The position numbers and the translations under genes were made by a program. Of a DNA stretch of 64,000 nucleotides, positions 16,395-23,969 are shown piece by piece. Source of the DNA: CBDBJQ01 sp965206405 (GTDB lineage: Bacteria; Pseudomonadota; Alphaproteobacteria; UBA8366); NCBI GenBank assembly GCA_965206405.1, contig CBDBJQ010000006.1, forward strand, positions 2,108,001 through 2,172,000, given 5' to 3'. The notes beneath the pieces are model-generated. The model saw only the letters and a program-made list of their open reading frames with translations, made no database searches and was not told the DNA's origin. Each line of letters begins with the position of its first letter. Positions within the stretch are counted from its first letter, which is position 1.

Positions 16395-18829
16395 TGAAAT
16401 CCCAGGCCCGGGCCGTCGTCATCGGAGGCGGCGTCGTCGGCGTCTCCACGCTGTATCACCTGGCCAAGAAGGGCTGGAACGATTCAATCCTGCTGGAGCG
16501 CAAGGAGCTGACCTCGGGCTCGACCTGGCACGCCGCCGGGTTGCTGCCGCTGTTCAACATGAGCTACTCGGTCGGCCAGATCCACAAATACTCGGTCGAA
16601 CTCTACCAGCGCCTCGGCGAGGAGGCCGGTGCCGATATCGGGCTACGCATGGTCAGCAATATCCGGCTGGCAACGAACGAGGACCGGATGGATGAATACC
16701 GTCAGTATGCCGGTGTTGCCGAAACTATTGGCGTCAATGTCGAGTTCCTCACACCCCAGGAAGTGCACGCGCTCTGGCCACTCTGCACCACCCAGGGCCT
16801 GGTCGGCGCAATCCGCCATCCAGGAGACGGCTACATCCAGCCTGCCGATCTCACCCAGGCCCTTGCCGCCGGCGCGCGCGCAGCCGGCGCCGAGATCCAC
16901 CGCAACACGACCGTAACCGGCATTGCCCGCACTACGGATGGCGACTGGCGGGTCAGCACCGACAAGGGCGATGTCATCTGCGAGCACATCGTGTCGTGCA
17001 CCGGAAATTTCGCCCGCCAGACCGGCGCGATGGTGGGACTCGAGGTGCCCGTGATTCCGGTCGAGCACCAGTACATCGTCACCGAGCCGGTACCAAAGAT
17101 CGTTGCACGCCACGAGGAAGGCGCCAAGGAGATGGGCGTGCTGCGGGAACCCGATGGATCCTGGTACATGCGCGAGGAAAATGCCGGCCTGCTGCTGGGT
17201 CCCTATGAAGTCGGGGCGCCGGCATGCTATGTCGACGGACCCGACGCTGATTCAGAATACGAACTCTTCCAGGGCGATATCGACCGGCTGATGCCGCATA
17301 TCGAATCCGCCATCAACCGTGTGCCCGCCTTCGCCGAAGTCGGGATCCGGCAGGTCTACAACGGCGCCATCGCCTATACGCCCGACGGCAGCCCGATCAT
17401 CGGCCCGGCTTGGGGTGTAAGGAACTTCTGGCTCAACGAGGGTCACAGTTTCGGCGTCACGGCGGCGGGCGGCGCCGGCTGGCAGATTGCCGAATGGATT
17501 ACCGAGGGCGAGCCGACGATCGACATGCTCGGGGTCGATCCGCGCCGGTTCGGCGACTATGCCGGCAAACCCTACCTGATCGCCAAGAACGAGGAAACCT
17601 ACGCCAACATGTTCACCATTCATTACCCGGACGAGGAACGCCCGGCAGGCAGACCGCTTCGCACCCCGCCCTGTCATGAGCGACTGGCAGAGCGCGGCGC
17701 CGTGTTCGGCCAGAAGTTCGGATGGGAACGGGCCAACTGGTTCGCACCCGAGGGGGTTGCGGCAGAGGATCACTGGTCGTTTCGTCGCTCGCAATGGTTC
17801 GAGCATGTCGGCGCCGAATGCCGGAACGTGATGGAGAATGTCGGTCTGCTCGACATGACTGCCTTCGCCAAGGCGCGCATCGAGGGGCCCGGAGCGGAGG
17901 CTTTTCTCGATAGCCTCGTTGCCAACAAGCTGCCGAAGCGCATCGGCCGAGTGGGGTTGTGCCATGCGCTCAATGCACGCGGCGGCGTGCATTCGGAGTT
18001 CACGATCCAGCGCGAGGCGGAGGATCGCTTCTACCTGGTTTCGGCGGGCGCATACCAGCGCCTCGACCATGACTGGATCTTCCGCCACATGCCCGAGGAC
18101 GGCTCGGTACGTTTTGCCAATCTCACCGGGCAGATGGGGGTTCTCGTGGTTGCCGGCCCGAAGGCGCGAACCCTGATGGAGCGGGTGGTCAAGGACAACA
18201 TCTCGAATGACGGGCTCGCCTGGTTGTCCGGGATCGAAACCTCGATCGGCCTCGCGCCAACCAAGCTTCTACGGGTCAATTTCGTCGGCGAGCTCGGCTT
18301 CGAGCTGCATCATCCGATGGAATACCAGAACCATATCTTCGACGCTCTGGAAGAGGCCGGAAGCGATCTCGGTTTTGCACCCTTCGGTATCCGTGCCATG
18401 GAATCGATGCGGGTCGAGAAATCCTACCGCATGATCGGCGCCGAACTGTCAGTCGAATACGCCGCCTTCGAATCCGGCCTCGATCGCTTCGTGCATCCTG
18501 ACAAGGGCGATTTCGTTGGCCGCGAGGCACTTCTTGAATGGCGCGAGCGTGGGTTCAACAACACCTTCGTCACGCTCGAACTCGAGGACAACAGCGAATG
18601 CGATCCTCTCGGCAGCAACCCGATCCGTCTTGACGGAAAGACCGTCGGCCGCACCACCAGCGGCAATTACGGTTTCCGGTGCGGCAAGGTGCTGGCCCTG
18701 GGCATGGTACAGCCCGATCTCGCCGAGATCGGTACCGCGCTCGAGGTCGAGGTACTCAAATCCCCCCGCGCAGCACGTGTTATCGCCAACAGCCCCTACG
18801 ACCCCGACAACGCCCGCACGCGGGCGTAA
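16394..18829 (+). CDS. dimethylglycine/sarcosine dehydrogenase-like flavoprotein
   Basis: An 811-residue two-part enzyme. Residues 1-390 are an FAD-dependent DAO domain: VVIGGGVVGVSTLYHLAKKG binds FAD, and SGSTWHAAGL holds the histidine that carries FAD covalently in DMGDH and sarcosine dehydrogenase. Residues 420-800 are a GcvT-like folate-binding domain. The family oxidises N-methyl groups and passes the carbon to tetrahydrofolate. Start and upstream stop overlap. With the three preceding genes it forms a one-carbon-yielding demethylation operon. DMGDH versus sarcosine dehydrogenase cannot be settled here. Confidence 0.9.
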   Translation: MKSQARAVVIGGGVVGVSTLYHLAKKGWNDSILLERKELTSGSTWHAAGLLPLFNMSYSVGQIHKYSVELYQRLGEEAGADIGLRMVSNIRLATNEDRMDEYRQYAGVAETIGVNVEFLTPQEVHALWPLCTTQGLVGAIRHPGDGYIQPADLTQALAAGARAAGAEIHRNTTVTGIARTTDGDWRVSTDKGDVICEHIVSCTGNFARQTGAMVGLEVPVIPVEHQYIVTEPVPKIVARHEEGAKEMGVLREPDGSWYMREENAGLLLGPYEVGAPACYVDGPDADSEYELFQGDIDRLMPHIESAINRVPAFAEVGIRQVYNGAIAYTPDGSPIIGPAWGVRNFWLNEGHSFGVTAAGGAGWQIAEWITEGEPTIDMLGVDPRRFGDYAGKPYLIAKNEETYANMFTIHYPDEERPAGRPLRTPPCHERLAERGAVFGQKFGWERANWFAPEGVAAEDHWSFRRSQWFEHVGAECRNVMENVGLLDMTAFAKARIEGPGAEAFLDSLVANKLPKRIGRVGLCHALNARGGVHSEFTIQREAEDRFYLVSAGAYQRLDHDWIFRHMPEDGSVRFANLTGQMGVLVVAGPKARTLMERVVKDNISNDGLAWLSGIETSIGLAPTKLLRVNFVGELGFELHHPMEYQNHIFDALEEAGSDLGFAPFGIRAMESMRVEKSYRMIGAELSVEYAAFESGLDRFVHPDKGDFVGREALLEWRERGFNNTFVTLELEDNSECDPLGSNPIRLDGKTVGRTTSGNYGFRCGKVLALGMVQPDLAEIGTALEVEVLKSPRAARVIANSPYDPDNARTRA

Positions 18830-19284
18830 TCGCTCCCTGCGACTGCGGGCCACATTGCGGAACAAGCCGGAGCAGATCTGACGATCGCAGCTTCGAGCCG
18901 ACGGCCGTCCGGGACCGACACCCGCCCGGGACCGATACCCGCCTGGAACTGACGGTCGCCCAGGCACCCCCGGGAATTATCAAATCCCGCGATACGATCA
19001 TGATCATTTTTATGATGATCATGATCGAAAAACCGAGCTGACCCGACCGCCTCTTTTCCGCCGGTCGCCCTCGCGCGCCACCATCATCCCTGTCCCGGGC
19101 TGCCCGCCATTGCCGAGCGCGTACGCCGGTGGGACCTGCGCGGATCATCCGCGTCGGCGCCAAACCCCGCAAACACGGTCCAAACACCCGCTTTTCCGGA
19201 TTGTTTCAAAATTCTACATCGCCATTTTTGCGCATCAGCGAACCGGTGATGGCTTGCATCCCGGAGAGAGAACAAATCAGGAAT
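18830..19284. other. 455-base gap between the demethylation operon and traG
   Basis: No convincing gene. The first 140 bases contain repeated gaccgacacccgcccgg-like segments. The middle holds an AT-rich perfect inverted repeat (18995-19027). An in-frame extension of traG runs back to 19129 but shows no family similarity and probably is leader sequence. Confidence 0.6.
18995..19027. promoter_or_regulatory. perfect 13-bp inverted repeat upstream of traG
   Basis: Arms cgatcatgatcat at 18995-19007 and its exact complement at 19015-19027, with a 7-base ttttatg loop. The arms are AT-rich in a GC-rich setting and contain several GATC sites. The position, about 260 bases before traG, fits an operator for the transfer operon; a hairpin in RNA is also possible. 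Which protein binds it is unknown. Confidence 0.55.
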
Positions 19285-21495
19285 ATGACTCCAACCAAAA
19301 ACCTTGTTGTACAGACGGTCATCGTCCTGCTCGTTGTGCTCGCTGCTCTCTGGGGCGCCACGCAATGGGCCGCGGCCGCCCTGGGATATTCTCCCCGGCT
19401 CGGTGCGCCCTGGTTCACCCTTGCCGGTTCGCCCCTCTATTATCCCTGGCGCCTGTTCGAATGGTGGTTCGCCTTCGGTCCCTATGCCGAGGGAATCTTC
19501 AACCGCGCCGGGTTGATCGCAGCCAGCGGTGGGCTCGTCAGCACCATCGCCGCGATCGCCCTCTCGCTCTGGCGCGGCCGCGACGTCCGGCGGGCAACCA
19601 CCTACGGCTCGGCCCGTTGGGCCGACGATCGGGATATCCGCAACGCCGGACTGTTCGACCCCAAGGGCGTCTTTCTTGGTCGTCTCGGCCGGCGCTATCT
19701 GCGCCACCAGGGACCCGAACACGTGATCGCGTTTGCACCGACGCGCTCAGGCAAGGGCGTCGGCCTCGTTGTGCCCACGCTCCTGTCCTGGATCGGCTCC
19801 GCCGTCATCCACGACATCAAGGGCGAGAACTGGCGTATCACCGCAGGTTGGCGGGCGCGTTTCTCCCACTGCCTCTATTTCAACCCGACCGATCCGTCCT
19901 CCGCCCGCTACAACCCGCTGCTCGAGGTGCGCCGGGGAAAGAACGAGGTGCGCGATGTACAGAACATCGCCGACATCCTGGTCGATCCGGAAGGCTCGCT
20001 GGAACGGCGGAGTCACTGGGAGAAGACTGGATACGCGCTCCTCGTCGGCGCCATCCTGCACGTGCTCTACACCGATCCCGAGAAGACCCTGGCCCGGGTT
20101 GCAACATTCCTGTCAGACCCGGCTCGCTCCTTCGAGAGCAGCCTCGCAGCGATGATGACTGCCAACCACCTCGGCACGGAGGCCGAACCGAAGACCCACC
20201 CCGTGATCGCGGAAAGCGCGCGCGAACTGCTCAACAAATCCGAGAACGAGCGCTCGGGCGTGCTGTCGACAGCAATGAGTTTCCTCAATCTCTATCGCGA
20301 TCCGACAGTGGCGCGCGTCACCGGCGCCTGCGACTGGCGCATCAGTGATTTGATGGACGCACCAAAACCGCTATCGCTCTATCTGATAGTCCCGCCTTCG
20401 GATTTCTCGCGCACCCGACCTCTGGTCCGCCTCGTGCTCAACCAGATCGGCCGCCGCCTAACCGAGCGACTCGATTCCGATGGCCTGCTCGGCGGCCCGG
20501 CCGGCGACCGGCGCCTGCTGATGATGCTGGATGAGTTCCCGGCCCTCGGCCGCCTCGATTTTTTCGAGAGCGCGCTCGCCTTCATGGCCGGTTATGGCAT
20601 CCGTGCCTTCCTGATCGCCCAATCTCTCAATCAGATCGAGAAAGCTTACGGCTCCAACAACTCGATCCTCGACAACTGCCATCTGCGCATTGCGTTCGCC
20701 GCCAATGACGAGCGCACGGCGCGGCGGATCTCCGAAGCCCTCGGCACCGCAACCGAACTCAAATCCCAGCGCAACTACGCCGGCCACCGCCTTGCGCCAT
20801 GGCTCGGCCACATGATGGTCAGCCGCCAGGAATCGGCGCGCGCACTCCTCACCCAGGGCGAGGTGATGCAGCTGCCGCAGAACGAGGCGCTGATCATGGC
20901 CGCCGGCCTGCCACCGATTCGCGCCACCAAGATCCGCTATTACGAGGATCGCAACTTCACCGATCGCTGCCTGCTGCCGCCCGGACTCAACGGCGGTGAC
21001 CGCGGCGGTGGCGGTGACGGCGACGGTGACGCTTCCTATGCGGACCGGCCGGCATCCAGGGCCGATGACTGGAGCGCCCTCGCCAATACGGGCACGGGAA
21101 ATCCAGGTGTGCCCAGCACAGCTGGCACGCAGAAAATCTTCGATACCGCACCTTGCCCTGCCCCGCGCGCCGCCACACCAGCAATGAAACAGGACATGCA
21201 ACAACCGGTGCGCCAGACGGCACACCAGACGGCGCATCAGCCCATGCAACAGACAGTGCAGCAACTGGCGCAGCAACCGGCGCAGCAACCGGCGCAGCCT
21301 CTGGCGCGGAATCCGGAATGGGGAGCCGAAAACAAATTGCCGGAGAAACTGCAGCAATCCCGAAAGAAGGAACCGGTGGCAGTGGCGGTCGCGGACGAAG
21401 AGGCCCTGCTCACCAGGCCGTTTGACAGCGTTGTGGACAGCCGGCGCGCTGCGATGCGCGGCTGGATCCGGCGCCCTGATCCGGCCCGGCGATGA
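19285..21495 (+). CDS. traG: type IV coupling protein TraG/VirD4
   Basis: A 736-residue inner-membrane ATPase that links the relaxosome to the type IV secretion channel. There are two N-terminal membrane segments (residues about 8-30 and 50-90). Walker A APTRSGKGVG is near residue 151 and the Walker-B segment LLMMLDEFPALGRL near 412. After residue 580 the sequence turns into Gln/Thr-rich repeats (TAHQTAHQ, QQLAQQPAQQ), absent from typical TraG. The start is the ATG after AATCAGGAAT; 19249 is an alternative. First gene of the traG-trb operon. Confidence 0.93.
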   Translation: MTPTKNLVVQTVIVLLVVLAALWGATQWAAAALGYSPRLGAPWFTLAGSPLYYPWRLFEWWFAFGPYAEGIFNRAGLIAASGGLVSTIAAIALSLWRGRDVRRATTYGSARWADDRDIRNAGLFDPKGVFLGRLGRRYLRHQGPEHVIAFAPTRSGKGVGLVVPTLLSWIGSAVIHDIKGENWRITAGWRARFSHCLYFNPTDPSSARYNPLLEVRRGKNEVRDVQNIADILVDPEGSLERRSHWEKTGYALLVGAILHVLYTDPEKTLARVATFLSDPARSFESSLAAMMTANHLGTEAEPKTHPVIAESARELLNKSENERSGVLSTAMSFLNLYRDPTVARVTGACDWRISDLMDAPKPLSLYLIVPPSDFSRTRPLVRLVLNQIGRRLTERLDSDGLLGGPAGDRRLLMMLDEFPALGRLDFFESALAFMAGYGIRAFLIAQSLNQIEKAYGSNNSILDNCHLRIAFAANDERTARRISEALGTATELKSQRNYAGHRLAPWLGHMMVSRQESARALLTQGEVMQLPQNEALIMAAGLPPIRATKIRYYEDRNFTDRCLLPPGLNGGDRGGGGDGDGDASYADRPASRADDWSALANTGTGNPGVPSTAGTQKIFDTAPCPAPRAATPAMKQDMQQPVRQTAHQTAHQPMQQTVQQLAQQPAQQPAQPLARNPEWGAENKLPEKLQQSRKKEPVAVAVADEEALLTRPFDSVVDSRRAAMRGWIRRPDPARR

Positions 21496-21569
21496 TCCCG
21501 CCGCTTTCTGATCAACCCCGAATACGAACAAGCACAAGCCAACAGAAACTGACAAAGGAGGCAGTCCAA

Positions 21570-22208
21570 ATGGCTGACAAAAGAAACAAGCCAATGACTT
21601 CTAAAGGGGATAACGCAATGGCCGACACAACCGTCGCTCTCGAAACCCTCGCACACGAACATGCTCCCCGGCACATCCGGGCCGTTGTTACGAGCGACAC
21701 GGCCGAGCGGCTCAAGGATGCTGCCAAACGCCAAAGTGTGACCCGCGACGATGTCGTCGAGGCAGCTCTCGACGCCTACCTCGATTCCGATTCCCATTCC
21801 GCATTCGGAGAGCGGACCACCCTGATTCTCCGCCGTCTCGATCACATGGACACACGGTACCATTTGCTCAACCGCGACGTGTTGATCGCCAACGAGAGCA
21901 TTGCGCTGTTCGCCCGCTTCTTTCTCACCGTGGTGCCGCCGATTCCCGTCGACGAGCGCGATGCTGCCCGGGCGCTGGGACAGAAACGGTTCGAGCATTA
22001 CCTCGAACAAATCGGACGGCGCATCGCCGGCGGTCACAACCTTGTGCGCGAAGTTGTCGATACCTTCGTTGCCGAGGCGACATCAGATGACCAGCTGGAA
22101 AATTTGGATGACGGAACTGGAAATGCCGGAACAACAGATAACGATCTGAGGGTGGCCGAAGACAATCTCCCGCCTGCAAACGATATTGCCAAAGGATCCG
22201 GTCGATGA
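21570..22208 (+). CDS. ribbon-helix-helix-like protein of the conjugation operon
   Basis: A 212-residue protein placed between traG and trbB, where many alphaproteobacterial trb loci carry a CopG-type gene. Residues 30-65 (IRAVVTSDTAERLKDAAK, then VTRDDVVEAALDAYL) resemble a ribbon-helix-helix unit. The rest is helical and may pack against the membrane or the coupling protein. AAAGGAGG stands 8 bases before the chosen ATG. An ATG at 21618, also with a purine-rich site, is possible. It may autoregulate the operon (inference). Confidence 0.65.
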   Translation: MADKRNKPMTSKGDNAMADTTVALETLAHEHAPRHIRAVVTSDTAERLKDAAKRQSVTRDDVVEAALDAYLDSDSHSAFGERTTLILRRLDHMDTRYHLLNRDVLIANESIALFARFFLTVVPPIPVDERDAARALGQKRFEHYLEQIGRRIAGGHNLVREVVDTFVAEATSDDQLENLDDGTGNAGTTDNDLRVAEDNLPPANDIAKGSGR

Positions 22209-23353
22209 CGGCCGCAACCAGGATCCCGTGCGGGGATGCGGTCGGTATTCCCAGCTCGCCTCCCGATTCGACCCCGGATTCGACGACCGCGCGGCGGCGC
22301 AATGCCATGCTCCGCACCGCCTTCGGGCCGGTGATCGGCGCGGCGCTCGCCGAAGAGGACGTGATCGAGATCATGGCCAATCCCGATGGCAGCCTGTGGA
22401 TCGAGCGTCGGGACACGGGCCGGCACCGTTCGGAGATCGCGCTCGCACCGCACGAGACCGAGCGCATTGTCCGCCTAGTCGCAAGCCATGTCGGGATCGA
22501 GTGCGGCGAAACCGCGCCGATCGTCAGCGCCGAACTCCCGGAGACCGGTGAGCGCTTCGAAGGCGTTTTGCCACCCGTTGCACGTGCGCCGTGTTTTGCC
22601 ATCCGCAGGCCCGCCGGCTCACCAAAGCGCCTCGCCGATTACGAGCGCGACGGCATCCTCACGGCGGTGCACCGGAAAACGCTGGCGGAAGCGGTGCGGA
22701 TGCGCCGGAGCATCGTCATTGCCGGCGGCACCGGATCGGGTAAAACCACCCTGGCCAACGCATTACTGGCCGAGATCGCCGAGATCGGCGACAGGGTGGT
22801 GATCCTCGAGGATACACGGGAGCTGGTCTGCGCCGCCCGCGATGTCGTTGCGCTACGCACCCGGCCGGGCGTGGTCTCGCTGCGCGACCTCGTGCGCACC
22901 ACCATGCGCCTGCGCCCGGACCGGATCGTCGTCGGCGAGGTCCGGGGCGGCGAAGCGCTGGACCTGCTCAAGGCTTGGAACACCGGCCATCCGGGCGGTA
23001 TCGCCACCCTGCACGCAAACTCCGCGGCCGCCGCCGTGCACCGGCTCGAACAACTCGTCGAGGAAGCGGTCGCGACGGTGCCGCGCCAGTTGATCGCCGA
23101 AGCCGTCGACATGGTCGTCTACATCGCCGGCCATGGCAGTGCCCGGCGCGTCGAGACCGTGGCCGAGCTCAAGGGCGTCGGCGGCGATGGAAGCTACCAC
23201 TTCTGCGCTCTCACCGCCCAGCCCAACCGAAACACCGGATCCAACCGAAAGACCGGATCCAACCGGAAACCCCGCACCCTGAAAACCCTGAAAACTGTGA
23301 AAACCCTGAAAGCTGTGAAACCCGCAAAAACCGCGAAAGGAACGCGATCATGA
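22205..23353 (+). CDS. trbB: conjugal transfer ATPase TrbB (VirB11 family)
   Basis: A hexameric secretion ATPase of 382 residues. Walker A GGTGSGKTT is near residue 174. VILEDTREL forms the Asp box, and GEVRGGEALDLLKAWNTGHPGG the Walker B/His box. Its ATG overlaps the stop of the preceding gene and its stop overlaps trbC (ATGA), so translation is coupled. The last 45 residues are short repeats (TGSNRK, then LKTLKTVKTLKAVK) with no counterpart in most TrbB proteins. Confidence 0.95.
   Translation: MTAATRIPCGDAVGIPSSPPDSTPDSTTARRRNAMLRTAFGPVIGAALAEEDVIEIMANPDGSLWIERRDTGRHRSEIALAPHETERIVRLVASHVGIECGETAPIVSAELPETGERFEGVLPPVARAPCFAIRRPAGSPKRLADYERDGILTAVHRKTLAEAVRMRRSIVIAGGTGSGKTTLANALLAEIAEIGDRVVILEDTRELVCAARDVVALRTRPGVVSLRDLVRTTMRLRPDRIVVGEVRGGEALDLLKAWNTGHPGGIATLHANSAAAAVHRLEQLVEEAVATVPRQLIAEAVDMVVYIAGHGSARRVETVAELKGVGGDGSYHFCALTAQPNRNTGSNRKTGSNRKPRTLKTLKTVKTLKAVKPAKTAKGTRS
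23223..23338. repeat. short tandem repeats at the 3' end of trbB
   Basis: Two copies of an 18-base unit (ccggatccaaccgaaa-like) are followed by several degenerate 12-base ctgaaaaccctg-like units. All stay in frame with trbB. Confidence 0.75.
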
Positions 23354-23706
23354 CCTCATTTCTGCAACATTCAGGCCTGCAACATCCGGCCCTGCAGCGC
23401 CTAACGCACGGCGCAATCGTCTTCCTGGTGACAGCGTTCCTGTTGGCGGGACCGGCGTACGCCACTGGTTCCGGTATGCCATGGGAAGCTCCACTGACCC
23501 GGATCCTCAGTTCAATCGAGGGCCCCGTGGCGCGGATTATCGCCGTCATCATCATCACCGTCACCGGCCTGACCCTGGCCTTCGGCGATACCTCGGGCGG
23601 GTTCCGGCGCCTGATCCAGATCGTCTTCGGTCTCTCGATCGCTTTCGCCGCGACCAGTTTCTTCCTCACCTTCTTCTCGTTTGCCGGCGGGGCACTCGCA
23701 CCGTGA
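23350..23706 (+). CDS. trbC: pilin subunit TrbC (VirB2 family)
   Basis: A 118-residue pilin precursor. It has an N-terminal signal-like segment ending LLAGPAYATG near residue 40, then two hydrophobic helices (IIAVIIITVTGLTLAFG and IVFGLSIAFAATSFFLTFF) separated by a basic GGFRRL loop, the classic VirB2 plan. Start and stop overlap trbB and trbD (ATGA, GTGA). Its order between trbB and trbD supports the call. Confidence 0.9.
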   Translation: MTSFLQHSGLQHPALQRLTHGAIVFLVTAFLLAGPAYATGSGMPWEAPLTRILSSIEGPVARIIAVIIITVTGLTLAFGDTSGGFRRLIQIVFGLSIAFAATSFFLTFFSFAGGALAP

Positions 23707-23969
23707 ACGAAAAGGAAACCCCAGGCTTCGAAGTACCCCTGCACCGCGCACTCACCGAGCCAATCCTGCTCGGTGGCGCGCCGCGCACCATCGCGATCGC
23801 AGTCGGCACGCTCGCCGCGGCGCTCGGCCTGGGTTTGCGTCTGTGGCTGGCCGGACTCGCCGTCTGGCTTGTCGGCCACACGATCGCGGCCTGGGCAGCG
23901 CGGCGGGATCCTGAGTTCCCGCAGGTACTCACCCGGCATCTGCGCCACAGGGGACATCTCGGATGCTGA
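23703..23969 (+). CDS. trbD: conjugal transfer protein TrbD (VirB3 family)
   Basis: An 88-residue inner-membrane protein. It opens with EVPLHRALTEPILLGGAPR, the VirB3/TrbD signature, followed by a hydrophobic region of one or two helices and a short basic C-terminus. It begins with GTG overlapping the trbC stop and overlaps the trbE start by 7 bases. Confidence 0.88.
   Translation: MNEKETPGFEVPLHRALTEPILLGGAPRTIAIAVGTLAAALGLGLRLWLAGLAVWLVGHTIAAWAARRDPEFPQVLTRHLRHRGHLGC

Noticed and set aside
19129..19284. Longer N-terminus for TraG
   Set aside because: The extra 52 codons lack TraG features and precede a good start just before the first membrane helix.
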